The notes beneath the pieces are model-generated. The model searched no databases. It worked only from the letters and a program-made list of their open reading frames with translations, and was not told the origin of the DNA. Below are positions 24,168-33,419 of a DNA stretch of 47,180 bases, one piece after another. The stretch spans positions 1 through 47,180 of the forward strand of contig JAJQDT010000090.1 of NCBI GenBank assembly GCA_021202075.1, given 5' to 3'. Source of the DNA: Lachnospiraceae bacterium (GTDB taxonomy: Bacteria > Bacillota > Clostridia > Lachnospirales > Lachnospiraceae). Numbering within the stretch: position 1 is the first letter of the stretch; every line of letters begins with the position of its first letter. Made by a program: the position numbers and the translations under genes.

Positions 24168-24725
24168 TTAATCTAAGCCAACATTTCCACCACTCAGATA
24201 ATGTTTTTCCTTCCTTGAGGCATTGTCCCTGATAACAACAATAGAATATTTTCCCAGCAGTTCATCCTTCCGTTTTATGGCAGCTTCCATACTGCAGCAG
24301 GAATAACCCCATCCGGTTCTCGTTCCATCTTCCCTTACGGCATAGACATCGGCTCCTGTCCATGTAAAATCATCCAGGTGAGAGTTGACGTAAGCTCTTT
24401 CCTCCAGGATAAAATCTGCCAGCAGCTGAGCCATTGTCCGCATTGCTTCCGGGCTGGTCTGCAGGGTCTTGAATGTACCAAGGCTCCTGCAGACTCTTTT
24501 CCCATGCTCACAGACTTCAATTGCTATGTCCAGATAGATTCCTTCGCTTCCCCCGTAATCAAGATTGTTACGGATGTCAAACTCATAGGTCAGAATTGGA
24601 ACTGGACTAAAGGCAGCCAGCGCATAGTCCAACATGTCATCCGGCATCCGGTTCTTCTTTCGGAGATTCCCACAAATCAGATCAAAATATTCCGCTGTCG
24701 TCATTGGCCTTTTCATGTCTTTCAT
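24168..24725 (-). CDS. Hypothetical mobile-element protein
   Basis: A 185-residue soluble protein of unknown family (TAEYFDLICGNLRKKNRMPD near the start; WGYSCCSMEAAIKRKDELLG near the end). GAGGTGAAA precedes the ATG at 24725; an upstream in-frame ATG exists 6 codons earlier. Same strand and spacing pattern as its neighbours. Confidence 0.6.
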   Translation of the reverse strand: MKDMKRPMTTAEYFDLICGNLRKKNRMPDDMLDYALAAFSPVPILTYEFDIRNNLDYGGSEGIYLDIAIEVCEHGKRVCRSLGTFKTLQTSPEAMRTMAQLLADFILEERAYVNSHLDDFTWTGADVYAVREDGTRTGWGYSCCSMEAAIKRKDELLGKYSIVVIRDNASRKEKHYLSGGNVGLD

Positions 24726-24793
24726 TTTCACCTCACACCACATTCTATTTCTTCATTACGTTAATTAATATTCGTATCACTTTCCCGTCAAAC

Positions 24794-25444
24794 CTATGCC
24801 GCTACCTCCAGCGCATGCTTCTCCGCGCAGTACCGATAGACAGAACTTCCTAATATCTCTTCCGGTACTATGAATCCGGCGTTAACCTCTCTTACTATCG
24901 TTTGAAGCTCCGTCTCTTTTTCTTCTCCCCATGCAGAGGCCGGAAGAATAATGCATTCATGGATGCTGCTCGGCAATACGTAAAAGTCCCCGCCGGTCTG
25001 TCTGCTGACTTCTTCCCATATATCGAGAAAGCAGATATTAACCGCCCCGAATTTCAATTCCCTGTTGGAAAGAACAAATATACGCGGATCTCCCGGTATC
25101 ACCGACAAAGTTTCTTCCCCATCGTGCAGCGCAAAGCCGAACAGCATCCGTTCAATGAGCTGTGAGATTGAAGCTAACTGGAATGGATGGCGGGCACGGG
25201 TGTTCTGGATTGCCACTGCATGAAGCTGTTCCAAATCAATTCCCCACAGTTCAAGATGCCTGCCCCTCACCAGGATGCCGCAATTTTCTCCTTCCGCTTC
25301 CATCTCATAAAAATATATCATTGCCAGGTCAAGGAACCGTGTATGCGGTATCTTTTCCAACAGTTCACGGTTCATTTCATAGTTCACCAGACGGCATACC
25401 AGTCGTTCCCTTGCCCATGCGAAATCCACCTCATATCCATTCAT
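24794..25444 (-). CDS. DUF5688-like protein
   Basis: A 216-residue protein recognised by VCRLVNYEMNRELLEKIPHT, RFLDLAMIYFYEM and FYVLPSSIHECIILP, hallmarks of the DUF5688 family found on Clostridial mobile elements. Typical members are longer, so this may be a short form. GGAG lies upstream of the ATG, which overlaps the end of the previous gene by 14 bp. Function unknown. Confidence 0.7.
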   Translation of the reverse strand: MNGYEVDFAWARERLVCRLVNYEMNRELLEKIPHTRFLDLAMIYFYEMEAEGENCGILVRGRHLELWGIDLEQLHAVAIQNTRARHPFQLASISQLIERMLFGFALHDGEETLSVIPGDPRIFVLSNRELKFGAVNICFLDIWEEVSRQTGGDFYVLPSSIHECIILPASAWGEEKETELQTIVREVNAGFIVPEEILGSSVYRYCAEKHALEVAA

Positions 25445-25826
25445 TTCTGTACATCTCCTTCCTGCCGATCAATCTGCTTTCCCGGTACAGTGTATTTCTG
25501 AGAATCATTCGCCTGACCGCACGGATACCATCTGCCAGGGTACCGATAAATTCCCCGTATTCCCAGTCATCCTCCAGATTGATGTCCAGATAACCACCCC
25601 ACGGCACTTCCAGTTCTTCGCTCACAAGCAATGAGCCGAAAAAATTTGCAATGACGCATTTCCCGATCTGAACCGGTTCACCAAGCACAGCATCACCATA
25701 CCGGACTTCATACAGATAAAACCCTTCCGGTACCGACTCCTTTTCCACCTTCGCATCTGTAAACAATGCCGGGATACCCATTACTTCAACCTGCGTATAT
25801 CCCAGCATATCAGCTCCTTTCCTCAT
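25431..25826 (-). CDS. LPD28-like mobile-element protein
   Basis: A 131-residue paralogue of 23730-24068 (ALFTDAKVEKESVPEGFYLY, then CVIANFFGSLLVSEEL). The ATG at 25826 overlaps the preceding stop (ATGA); a second ATG at 25808 with GGAG 6 nt upstream is an alternative start. Role unknown. Confidence 0.65.
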   Translation of the reverse strand: MRKGADMLGYTQVEVMGIPALFTDAKVEKESVPEGFYLYEVRYGDAVLGEPVQIGKCVIANFFGSLLVSEELEVPWGGYLDINLEDDWEYGEFIGTLADGIRAVRRMILRNTLYRESRLIGRKEMYRNEWI

Positions 25827-26215
25827 CGCTTCGCAGCTCCTTCCTTTATTGTGTATCCAGAAACTTTCTCTGTTGTCTCGTTTTCCACAGTTCCATTCAA
25901 AACCATCAGATTCATTACACTCGATTTAAGGCTTTTTCGAATAACTTCCGCTGCAGGGTCTTCATATTTACTTTGAACCCATTCTGAATAAAGGAAAGCC
26001 AGAAGGTCTGAAACGCTGAGCAGCACCCGCAGCTCGTCTTCCCTCATCTTCTGGCTCATATCCATCAGTATTCCGCAGATTGCTTGTTTGGTATCAATCT
26101 GGTAAGCATTCCCGTAAATGATATCCGGAGGCTCTTTTAACATCCTCCCCTTAATCTGTTTAAGCTCTTCTGCCATCTTCATCTGCAGCATTATCACGTT
26201 TCCTTTTCGTTCCAT
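25823..26215 (-). CDS. Hypothetical mobile-element protein
   Basis: A 130-residue helical protein (KQAICGILMDMSQKMREDEL, then LLSVSDLLAFLYSEWVQSKY). GGAGG precedes the ATG at 26215. Family not recognised. Translationally coupled to the LPD28-like gene that follows. Confidence 0.6.
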   Translation of the reverse strand: MERKGNVIMLQMKMAEELKQIKGRMLKEPPDIIYGNAYQIDTKQAICGILMDMSQKMREDELRVLLSVSDLLAFLYSEWVQSKYEDPAAEVIRKSLKSSVMNLMVLNGTVENETTEKVSGYTIKEGAAKR

Positions 26216-26404
26216 TCTCGCCTCCTAATCAAACGCCGGGCAGGCCGATAAGCATTTCCCATTCCAGCCTGTCCGGCGCTGACTTCCAGATACCTGCGCG
26301 CCTGTACGCTAACGGTTTAAATCGCCGCCGTCCATGCTACAGACGCACGATGCTCTGTGGTGCTTTGTGGTTCTCTGTGGTGCCTTGACGTCCACAGTCT
26401 GCCG

Positions 26405-26737
26405 TCATTCCGTATCCTCATGGCCCTTTTCCGCATGACACTCCTGATTCATGTCTTTCTTCGGTTTGAAATACCGAAGCCCCATGGCCTCCTGCATGAG
26501 AAGAAGTCCCATCGCAAACCCGTAACGGAAGCATTCCTTATTGACCATATCGTCTTCGGAAACCACCATGTCGCATACCTTTTCAATTTCATCATAGTCC
26601 TCCGCTGACAGTTTTTCCGAAAGCTTTTCCATCTTAGCACCTGTCTCTCTGTGTAAGCTGTGGTACTCCGGTGAATCCGGAACCGCCTGTTCCCCCGGAT
26701 AAATGCACCCATCAAAGATCAATTCCATAATGCTCAT
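26405..26737 (-). CDS. DUF6809-like protein
   Basis: A 110-residue acidic helical protein (MELIFDGCIYPGEQAVPDSP, later ECFRYGFAMGLLLMQEAM) resembling DUF6809, a small family on Firmicute ICEs and plasmids. GGAGG lies 9 nt before the ATG. Role unknown. Confidence 0.65.
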   Translation of the reverse strand: MSIMELIFDGCIYPGEQAVPDSPEYHSLHRETGAKMEKLSEKLSAEDYDEIEKVCDMVVSEDDMVNKECFRYGFAMGLLLMQEAMGLRYFKPKKDMNQECHAEKGHEDTE

Positions 26738-26792
26738 TGCAAGTTCCTCCTTTGTTTTTGACGGTGAAAACTATGTATTCACCCTTATTCCT

Positions 26793-26942
26793 TTACTCTA
26801 CATTCTTCAATAAAACCACAATGGCCACCGCCAATGCTCCAGCGATAGCCAGACGAAATGTAATATCCAACTGTTTACTCTCATCTCCCACAATCATGTC
26901 TGCATCTCCTTTGAAATAATAAGTGCCATACCGCGCTTCCAT
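26793..26942 (-). CDS. Small membrane protein
   Basis: A 49-residue frame (MEARYGTYYFKGDADMIV..) with one C-terminal membrane segment (FRLAIAGALAVAIVVLL). The ribosome site is weak (GGTGG), and a longer frame to 27143 overlaps a better small ORF. Plausible but not certain. Confidence 0.35.
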   Translation of the reverse strand: MEARYGTYYFKGDADMIVGDESKQLDITFRLAIAGALAVAIVVLLKNVE

Positions 26943-27037
26943 CATTCCACCACTTTCACCCGGCTGGAAAAGCATTGTTGCCACCTGGCATATATGTTTC
27001 CTGTCAGGTGGATGAGATGGAACGATGGAATAACTGT

Positions 27038-27133
27038 TTAGTCGAAGATATTGTCGTCCGATGAAATAACCGCAAGTACCACTGTAAGCACCCCAACCAC
27101 AATTGTCTTTGCCATTTCGCTTAATCCTACCAT
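27038..27133 (-). CDS. 31-residue hydrophobic peptide
   Basis: A short frame starting MVGLSEMAKTIVVGVLTVVL and ending SSDDNIFD, one membrane helix with an acidic tail. GGAG lies 9 nt before the ATG at 27133. Too short for usual gene calls, but it sits in the gap of an otherwise tightly packed operon. Confidence 0.45.
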   Translation of the reverse strand: MVGLSEMAKTIVVGVLTVVLAVISSDDNIFD

Positions 27134-27165
27134 ATGCCATCACTCCTTCTAAATACTGCTCTGTG

Positions 27166-28146
27166 CTATGCCGCTTTTCTGCCTCTGCTGCTTGATTTGT
27201 AAAGGCTCCTCATCGCACTCTCATAGACCTCTCCCGTCATCTGTTCCAAGGATGAAATCTGGTAACGGTCGAGAACTGTCTGCAGAGGCACACCTGTCCG
27301 TTTCAGTTCCCGTTCCAGTTCCGCCGTCTGTGCAAGGCTAAGCCCGATACCGGAACTTGTACCTATTCCAATTGCTTTTTCACTCTCTCCATCATCTGTC
27401 CGGCCCCTTTTTGTTTTCGTGGCAGCTTTCCTGGCTCTGGTTTTACTATTGACCGTTCTCCCCGCAGTTCTGTCCGTTCCACCCGCAACTCCAGACGTTC
27501 CACTCGCTGCTCCGGCTGTTCCATCAATCCCCTCCGTAGTATCGGTGCTGGGCTGTCCATTCGATGCACTGGCAGTTCCCGTCTCCCTGGAACCATGAGT
27601 GCTGTTCCCCGCCGGGCAGAGCGAATATACTGCCGTTCCGGCGCCATTTACGATAGTCAGAGAGCAGATTGCACGGTTCCCACCGTAACCAATCTCTGCC
27701 ACAGTAAAACGGTCTTTACAGTAGTATCTGTCCCCGCGCGGTTCAATCACCGTCCGTGCCGCCGGTATCCAGATAAACGGCGCGGTATACAGTTCCCTGC
27801 CAATACCCCAGTTAAAACAGGCGCGTTTAAAGCTGTCCGAAGCCTGTCCTTTCTCTTTCTCGGAGTAGCTCTCCGTACCCACATCCTGCTTGGATATCCA
27901 CTGGTTTCGTGCAGCATCCCAGATTTCCACAGTGCAATACAGGTTCCCTCCGATCTCCTGGTGCGTCCGCTTCCACCCGAACGGTGTAAATGTCTCATCC
28001 AAAATTTTCTGGTCTACTCGTGCATCCTTGAACAGCAGAAGGCTCAGCCCCTTCTCATTCACCATGGCCACGCGGCACTCGATTTCATCCGCCCGCAGCA
28101 GCCGTATGAATGGTTTCCTTTCAACAGTCTCTTCTAATGCATCCAT
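27166..28146 (-). CDS. Rad52/22-family single-strand annealing protein
   Basis: A 326-residue protein whose first 170 residues match the mobile-element Rad52 family (ETFTPFGWKRTHQEIGGN, EIWDAARNQWISKQD, ASDSFKRACFNWGIGRELY). It anneals complementary ssDNA in phage/ICE recombination. The tail is a Gly/Thr/Ser-rich linker (about 195-285) and a helical end (LSLAQTAELERELKRTGVPL). The start is the ATG at 28146 with GGAG upstream; the longer frame overlaps the exonuclease gene. It pairs with the YqaJ exonuclease just upstream in the operon. Confidence 0.8.
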   Translation of the reverse strand: MDALEETVERKPFIRLLRADEIECRVAMVNEKGLSLLLFKDARVDQKILDETFTPFGWKRTHQEIGGNLYCTVEIWDAARNQWISKQDVGTESYSEKEKGQASDSFKRACFNWGIGRELYTAPFIWIPAARTVIEPRGDRYYCKDRFTVAEIGYGGNRAICSLTIVNGAGTAVYSLCPAGNSTHGSRETGTASASNGQPSTDTTEGIDGTAGAASGTSGVAGGTDRTAGRTVNSKTRARKAATKTKRGRTDDGESEKAIGIGTSSGIGLSLAQTAELERELKRTGVPLQTVLDRYQISSLEQMTGEVYESAMRSLYKSSSRGRKAA

Positions 28147-28183
28147 AAGTCCACTCCTTCCCTTTTGTTTGACTGCCACCCCA

Positions 28184-29131
28184 TCATGCCGCCGGCAGCG
28201 CCACGGACAGCCGCCGATAGGAACTGTCTTTCTGGTACTGCCGGAACAATTCCGGTTCTTCCTTACGGAACCGCCCGCTGTCAAAGGTCATCTTCTGCAC
28301 CTTCTTCCAGCTGACCAGCCGACCGTCAATTTCCCCGGCCTCGTGTTCCTGCAGGGCTTCCTTCAACTGGTTTGCCAGTTCCTTTTTCTGCGTCTCCAGT
28401 TCATTCAGGCTCGCATTCACCTCATCATACCGCTCCAGGACAGCCTTCATCGGCTGCGGAAGGGCAATGCAGTCCGGCACTGCCCTTTTGTATTTCCCAT
28501 TCAGATAATCCGTGGTCGCGTCCGTGCCGTCCACAGCAGGCCGTCTGTCCGCGATAACATTCTCATTCCAGAATGACACTTCTGCTTCCAGGAGTTCCCT
28601 GATAATCTGCTCATCCCGGTAAACCTTATGGAACACAAAACGGTTGCCGCCGATCAGGCCCGCAATATACGTCTTATCCATGCCGCACACTTCCATATAG
28701 TGCTGCACCTGGAGCATATATTCCTCCGGTATTCCATCCTTCCACTGCTCTTCCCTGTACTGGGAAACCGTCTTTGCCTCAAAGATGCACTTCCTGCCAT
28801 CCCCATCCGTCACGATACCATCCAGGTCGGCAAATAAAAACGGATGCTTCGGGTGCAGGATCATCGCGTGTTTCTGCCGCACTTTCAGGCCCGTCCGCTT
28901 CGTAAACTCCCTCCGGATAATCGGCTCCATCACATTACCCCAATAGGTATACTCATTCCCTGTGTCCTCCACCAGCAGCCGCCCGGTCTTTTCTTCCCAC
29001 AGCTGGATGACAGACCGGTATGGGTTCTGCCGCATGACAACCGAAGCATCGGAACCGCCGATGCCGCGTCGGCGAAGCTCCAGCCACTGTTCCCGGCTCA
29101 AATCCCTGGTAGAAATCGTATTCTGTCTCAT
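28184..29131 (-). CDS. YqaJ-type viral recombinase exonuclease
   Basis: A 315-residue lambda-exonuclease-fold protein. RRGIGGSDAS near 21-30 and catalytic residues Glu69 (GNVMEP), Asp104 (ADLDG), Glu118 and Lys120 (FEAKT) form the PD-(D/E)XK site that resects dsDNA 5' ends to make ssDNA for the partner annealing protein. C-terminal coiled coil (about 225-265). ATG at 29131 has GGAG 7 nt upstream. A Red-like two-gene recombination system with 27166-28146. Confidence 0.85.
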   Translation of the reverse strand: MRQNTISTRDLSREQWLELRRRGIGGSDASVVMRQNPYRSVIQLWEEKTGRLLVEDTGNEYTYWGNVMEPIIRREFTKRTGLKVRQKHAMILHPKHPFLFADLDGIVTDGDGRKCIFEAKTVSQYREEQWKDGIPEEYMLQVQHYMEVCGMDKTYIAGLIGGNRFVFHKVYRDEQIIRELLEAEVSFWNENVIADRRPAVDGTDATTDYLNGKYKRAVPDCIALPQPMKAVLERYDEVNASLNELETQKKELANQLKEALQEHEAGEIDGRLVSWKKVQKMTFDSGRFRKEEPELFRQYQKDSSYRRLSVALPAA

Positions 29132-29214
29132 ATTCACTCTCCATTCTTCGCATATAAATCATTCCCATAGCGTCCTGATTCCTTTGTAATTGCTTCATTC
29201 CTGCGCAGTTCCCA

Positions 29215-29289
29215 TCACGGCATCTGAATGTAAGCCACCAGCAGCACCATCAATAATCCGGCAGAAAGTATTTGCCTTATAAATTCCAT
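29215..29289 (-). CDS. 24-residue membrane peptide
   Basis: MEFIRQILSAGLLMVLLVAY followed by IQMP: one membrane helix with a basic N-terminus. GAGGTGAGA lies before the ATG. Located between the exonuclease gene and 29318-29542 in the same direction. Confidence 0.45.
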   Translation of the reverse strand: MEFIRQILSAGLLMVLLVAYIQMP

Positions 29290-29317
29290 CTTAAAATCTC
29301 ACCTCTTTCCCGGCGCC

Positions 29318-29542
29318 TTAAATCTGCTCAATCACAGATGCGGCATCATCAAGATAATTAAAGGCCTCCTCTAACATCTCCACATACCCCTGCATTTCCT
29401 CTCCGCGCTCACCGTTCTGGAACTGTTCCGGCAGGTTATCATAAGCATCCTCTTCATCCGCTTTCACATCTTCCAGAATTCTCTTTGCACTGGAAACCTG
29501 TTCAAGCGCAGTTTCCAATCTCTTCCGTTTGAATTTATTCAT
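29318..29542 (-). CDS. Small acidic helical protein
   Basis: A 74-residue protein (MNKFKRKRLETALEQVSSAK, then acidic, ending LDDAASVIEQI) predicted to be two helices. GGAGGAGACG directly precedes ATG 29542; the longer frame has no better site. Family not recognised, though similar short proteins accompany DUF932 genes on ICEs. Confidence 0.6.
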   Translation of the reverse strand: MNKFKRKRLETALEQVSSAKRILEDVKADEEDAYDNLPEQFQNGERGEEMQGYVEMLEEAFNYLDDAASVIEQI

Positions 29543-29699
29543 CGTCTCCTCCTCTCCGGGACAATCATCTCTCCCAGACATCAGCGCGTAAAAAAAAGGA
29601 GTACCCAATCCGGATACTCCCGCTTCTGTCTGCTTCCATACAATTGCTGCATTCCTTTATGAAACCTGCAGTTCTTCCATCCACCGCGGCGGATATCTC

Positions 29700-30632
29700 T
29701 TACGCCGCCTGCACCAGCTGATAAGCCTTGTCAATCAGCGCATTCCCATCCACAGTTTTCGCAAAAAGGCTTTCCCTGTAATTTGCCCTTTCACGGAGCG
29801 GCTTCGCATGGGTAGCAAAATCCGACACCGCATTCACAAACCGATATGCATTCTTCCCCACCTGCTGTAAATCCGGTGCGTCAAAATACCGCGCTTTCAC
29901 ATCTTCCTTTATACGGCGGATATTCTTTTTCTGCTGCTCCGTCGCATTCTCCTGCTGCGGAAACATAGTGTCGATGTAGTCATACACCTGCCTGTCGGAA
30001 AGCTTCGTCTGCGTCAGCCGGTCAAACGTTTTGCCAAGCTCCGCCATATACCGGTCCGCGTAGAAAAGCGTATTCTTCGCATCCTCCATCTTGCCGCTGA
30101 TATCCCCGACATGGTTTGTCGTCCAGGCCCGCTTAGCAGTTGATAAAGCCAGGTTCAGTGTGTTCTGGCAGACCACCCGGACCGGCGTCATCGCCGCCTT
30201 GATTGCTCCCGTGCCATCGTGGCTGTTCATGAAAACGAGGTACGGCGTGATCTCATCACCATTGATGATGTACCGCTGTGGAAGCCGCGCCAGAATCCAT
30301 GTCCGGCGACCGCCCTGCAGGGAGCCTGCCGTCTCATAAGTAATGCCCTCGCCCAACAGGTCATCTGTAAAGGAGAAGGCATCCCTGTTCTGGACGACCT
30401 TGTACCGGTCTGTAACAATACCGAGCACCTGGCCGTCCGATTCTCTAACATTTGCTTTAAATCCCGGCACAAAAGTTCCTTCCATCGTCTGGATTCGCTT
30501 CTGTACCACTTCCCAATCCAGCCCTGCAAGCTCCAGCGCATGGGCGGAGTCCGGAGCCTCCTGCACCATCGTTCCAAGTCCGTGCCACGGTTTCTCCCTC
30601 GTGTAAAACATTGTCTCAACATTCGCTGCCAT
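29700..30632 (-). CDS. DUF932 phage/plasmid-like protein
   Basis: A 310-residue member of DUF932 (TIGR03299-type): MAANVETMFYTREKPWHGLG at the start and later TDRYKVVQNRDAFSF and YLVFMNSHDGTGAIKAAMTP are characteristic. Widespread on plasmids, phages and ICEs; biochemical role unknown. AGGAGG precedes the ATG. It is the first gene of the minus-strand block 23.7-30.6 kb, so its promoter should lie in 30640-30770. Confidence 0.85.
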   Translation of the reverse strand: MAANVETMFYTREKPWHGLGTMVQEAPDSAHALELAGLDWEVVQKRIQTMEGTFVPGFKANVRESDGQVLGIVTDRYKVVQNRDAFSFTDDLLGEGITYETAGSLQGGRRTWILARLPQRYIINGDEITPYLVFMNSHDGTGAIKAAMTPVRVVCQNTLNLALSTAKRAWTTNHVGDISGKMEDAKNTLFYADRYMAELGKTFDRLTQTKLSDRQVYDYIDTMFPQQENATEQQKKNIRRIKEDVKARYFDAPDLQQVGKNAYRFVNAVSDFATHAKPLRERANYRESLFAKTVDGNALIDKAYQLVQAA

Positions 30633-30777
30633 AAATCATTACCTCCTTTGAAATTGGTTGGTTAGTTATTTCAAAGATATGGTTTATGATTGAACCCAAT
30701 AAGATTTGCAAAGAATAATCCAGATAATGTATTATAGGGCATATTATTTTTGTCAAAAAAATTATCTTATAAATTTC

Positions 30778-30806
30778 TTGCGCTTCTCATGTTTCTATTA
30801 TATAAT
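30778..30806 (+). promoter_or_regulatory. Promoter of zinc-ribbon gene
   Basis: TTGCGC (30778-30783), 17-bp spacer, TATAAT (30801-30806). Confidence 0.5.
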
Positions 30807-30840
30807 GTATACATATGTCATTTGAAAGAGAGGTACTAAA

Positions 30841-31098
30841 ATGAAGTGTCCAAATTGCGGTAGTGAAAATGTAACTGTACAAGTTGTCTCTGAGTCAGAT
30901 TTAAAGAGAAAACACCACAGTATCTTCTGGTGGATTTTTATTGGCTGGTACTGGGTACCAATTAAGTGGATAATATTTACTATCCCAGCTCTCATCGTTA
31001 AAATTTTTGCACCAAAAAGGCAGAAAATCAAAACAATTCACAAAAGTATGGCCGTATGTCAGAGCTGTGGTCATAAGTGGGAAATAAAGGATAAATAA
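30841..31098 (+). CDS. Zinc-ribbon membrane protein
   Basis: An 85-residue protein with two Cys pairs (CPNCGS at 3-8 and CQSCGH near 74-79) forming a split zinc ribbon around a hydrophobic centre (FWWIFIGWYWVPIKWIIFTI). GAGAGG precedes the ATG. Similar small proteins are found across Firmicutes with unknown role. It is divergent from the DUF932 operon. Confidence 0.7.
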   Translation: MKCPNCGSENVTVQVVSESDLKRKHHSIFWWIFIGWYWVPIKWIIFTIPALIVKIFAPKRQKIKTIHKSMAVCQSCGHKWEIKDK

Positions 31099-31283
31099 TT
31101 ATAATATGGAATTATCTGCTTTAGTCAAAAACGATATGTGTACATATTCCATAACTTTTCCTTTTATGCAGAGGTTTATATTAAATATCACTATGAATTG
31201 TGCCGTTAAGAATATATGTTGCATTCTATTGCTATACGTGAATAGCGAAGCTGCTAAATTCCTCTCGTACCTGTGTACATAAA

Positions 31284-31327
31284 ATGGCGGACTGCATGGG
31301 TTCTACCACTCAGTGCAGTCCGTCCAT
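31284..31327 (-). terminator. Terminator between convergent genes
   Basis: CGGACTGCA/TGCAGTCCG with flanking ATGG/CCAT forms a strong stem; on the minus strand it runs into ATTTTATG. It probably ends the 31393-33327 transcript and may serve the zinc-ribbon gene too. Confidence 0.65.
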
Positions 31328-31392
31328 TGTTCCCATGAATGCACTTGCATTTATCAACTCACGTCGTATATTCATGCCCAACTTTTACCATA

Positions 31393-33327
31393 TTATTTTA
31401 TTTTCTTGGACAAATTGTATTTCTGAACCTTAGAAAATTTGACTACATTGGCTCCAGATTCAAAATACATTTCATAATAGGTATAGTAATTTTTATATGT
31501 TGCGCTGAGTGTTTTTCCCTTATACCAGCAATAGTAGTCTCCAGTAATGTCTATATCAAGGATCTCTTTTAATTTGCTTCCACTTATTTTATAAGCACTA
31601 TATTCATATGTTCCAGATCCACCTGCTCCATGCCAATGTCCATGTACCAGAAGAGCTTTCTTTGAAGTATTGATTGCATAGAAATACTGATATCCGAGTG
31701 AAACCAGTTTATCATTTTTATATGTAAAAACAGCTGTTAATTTCATTGATGTCGAATACAGAAATAATTCAGGTACTCCATTCCCGTCTAAGTCATAAAG
31801 GAAATACTTGTTATATTTAAATTTCTTCCCAAAGTACTGAGATAAGTAAGAATAATCCTGATTGCTGTACTTTTTTATAGTACTTTTCCAGTTCTTAATA
31901 ACTTTATTGTACGCAGATTTCCAACCGGTTTTCTTCTTCACAGTCACTACACATTTAGCGGTTTTACCTGCCACCGTAGCAGTAATCGTTGTCTTTCCTG
32001 CCTTTTTAACTGTAATTTTCCCAGAAGAAGATACCGTCGCCACGGATTTTTTACTGCTCGTCCATTTCACACTCGCTTTAGACCCATATACAGTTGCTGT
32101 TAGCTGCAAAGCAATCGTATCACCAACAGTCGCTGTCGCTTTAGTTTTGTTTAATTTGACCGACACAGGACAACTGATCATAAAACTGTAGTCCTCCGTT
32201 GTAGCTGAATCGTAACTGCTAGAGCAATCCACTTTTAAATAATATGTCCCGGCAGATACCTCATATTGGTCAGATTCTAAGCTAGTACTGGTACCAGATG
32301 CATTGTCCGTGTATAAGCTACTGGAACTGCTTTTATACAAAGTGAATCTCAAATTTTGCGATCCAGAAGATACGGGGACTGTACATTTCAGCTGAATTTT
32401 GCTTAGAGAAGAAACCGTGAATGTATAATAGTCCACATCATTACTATCATTCAGGTTCCCTGTGTATGTCGTATTCAATTGTATAATGTTCGCGGTACTC
32501 TTTGTGTCATTATCTTCCTGTTCATTGCTATCAGAAGATTCGTGAAGGATTTCCGCTTTTAAAGTATACTGTCCCCAGCTCTCACTGTATAACACGATAT
32601 AATAGGTTCCTGCCGAAAGTCTCCATTTACCTGAACTTCCCGCACCTATGCTTGATGTATTCCCATTTGATTCCTCCTTTTCAAGCGCAAAAGTATATCC
32701 ATTCTCACTCTCAGTCCCATTCTTATCCAAATTATATTGTGTAGTAAGAGTAATGCTCACAGCTGCGGTTTCGCTCAGTTCAAATTTATAGACATCCATA
32801 TTGTCATTCCAGTAAAGAAAATTGCCCTCATAGCTCACTCCTGATTGAATCACATTGGAGGTCTCATAAGAATCATTCGTCTCTGTCTCACCATGATATT
32901 CACTCCCGCTCTGATATCGCACAAGAATAGTAGCACTGTCGCTTGGATCATAAGGCCAAAACTGAAGAGGTATATAATAGGCTCCCGCGCTAACGCTTAT
33001 CCACCCGGTACTCAGGCCATTTGTAGTTTTAATATAAAAACATGGATCTAATTCATTATCATAATACAAAGGGCCTTTATCATAAATATGAATCTCCTCA
33101 TTATTATCACTGATTTCAATGCATATCCTCCCTGCTTCCGGCACTTCAATGTCTATAGCATAATCGTACTCTAAATCACATATTAAATATGTCCTGTTCA
33201 AATCAACCTCACTAGCAGTCCCAGAAATTGCACTCACTTTTTCCGTACTGCCAATAATTGATATAACTACACAAAACACTAAAAGTACCATATGAAGCCA
33301 CAAAAAAACAAATCCATTTTTTTTCAT
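31393..33327 (-). CDS. Secreted PPC/Big_2 protein
   Basis: A 644-residue exported protein: signal peptide (1-33), several PPC-type beta domains (ETETNDSYETSNVIQSG, then SNEQEDNDTKSTANIIQLN), a Big_2 domain near 400-470 (WTSSKKSVATVSSSGK), and a C-terminal domain with YDLDGNGVPELFLYS, a calcium-loop-like motif also seen in the protein at 1852-2787. It thus combines the features of the two separate genes at 1852-5067. GGAGGATAA precedes the ATG. Surface binding role likely; no catalytic residues recognised. Confidence 0.8.
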   Translation of the reverse strand: MKKNGFVFLWLHMVLLVFCVVISIIGSTEKVSAISGTASEVDLNRTYLICDLEYDYAIDIEVPEAGRICIEISDNNEEIHIYDKGPLYYDNELDPCFYIKTTNGLSTGWISVSAGAYYIPLQFWPYDPSDSATILVRYQSGSEYHGETETNDSYETSNVIQSGVSYEGNFLYWNDNMDVYKFELSETAAVSITLTTQYNLDKNGTESENGYTFALEKEESNGNTSSIGAGSSGKWRLSAGTYYIVLYSESWGQYTLKAEILHESSDSNEQEDNDTKSTANIIQLNTTYTGNLNDSNDVDYYTFTVSSLSKIQLKCTVPVSSGSQNLRFTLYKSSSSSLYTDNASGTSTSLESDQYEVSAGTYYLKVDCSSSYDSATTEDYSFMISCPVSVKLNKTKATATVGDTIALQLTATVYGSKASVKWTSSKKSVATVSSSGKITVKKAGKTTITATVAGKTAKCVVTVKKKTGWKSAYNKVIKNWKSTIKKYSNQDYSYLSQYFGKKFKYNKYFLYDLDGNGVPELFLYSTSMKLTAVFTYKNDKLVSLGYQYFYAINTSKKALLVHGHWHGAGGSGTYEYSAYKISGSKLKEILDIDITGDYYCWYKGKTLSATYKNYYTYYEMYFESGANVVKFSKVQKYNLSKKIK

Positions 33328-33419
33328 CTCAATTATCCTCCAAATTTGTGAAAAACTTGTTCACTTTTCACTAAACAACAATAGGCAACTTACGTTTTCA
33401 CCATTTCCCTGTTTAACTC

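Noticed and set aside
27363..28137. Frames opposite or overlapping the Rad52-type gene
   Set aside because: Shadow frames without ribosome sites; the Rad52-family alignment fixes the true frame.
30227..30622. 131-codon minus frame within the DUF932 gene
   Set aside because: Out-of-frame shadow of a clearly recognised gene.
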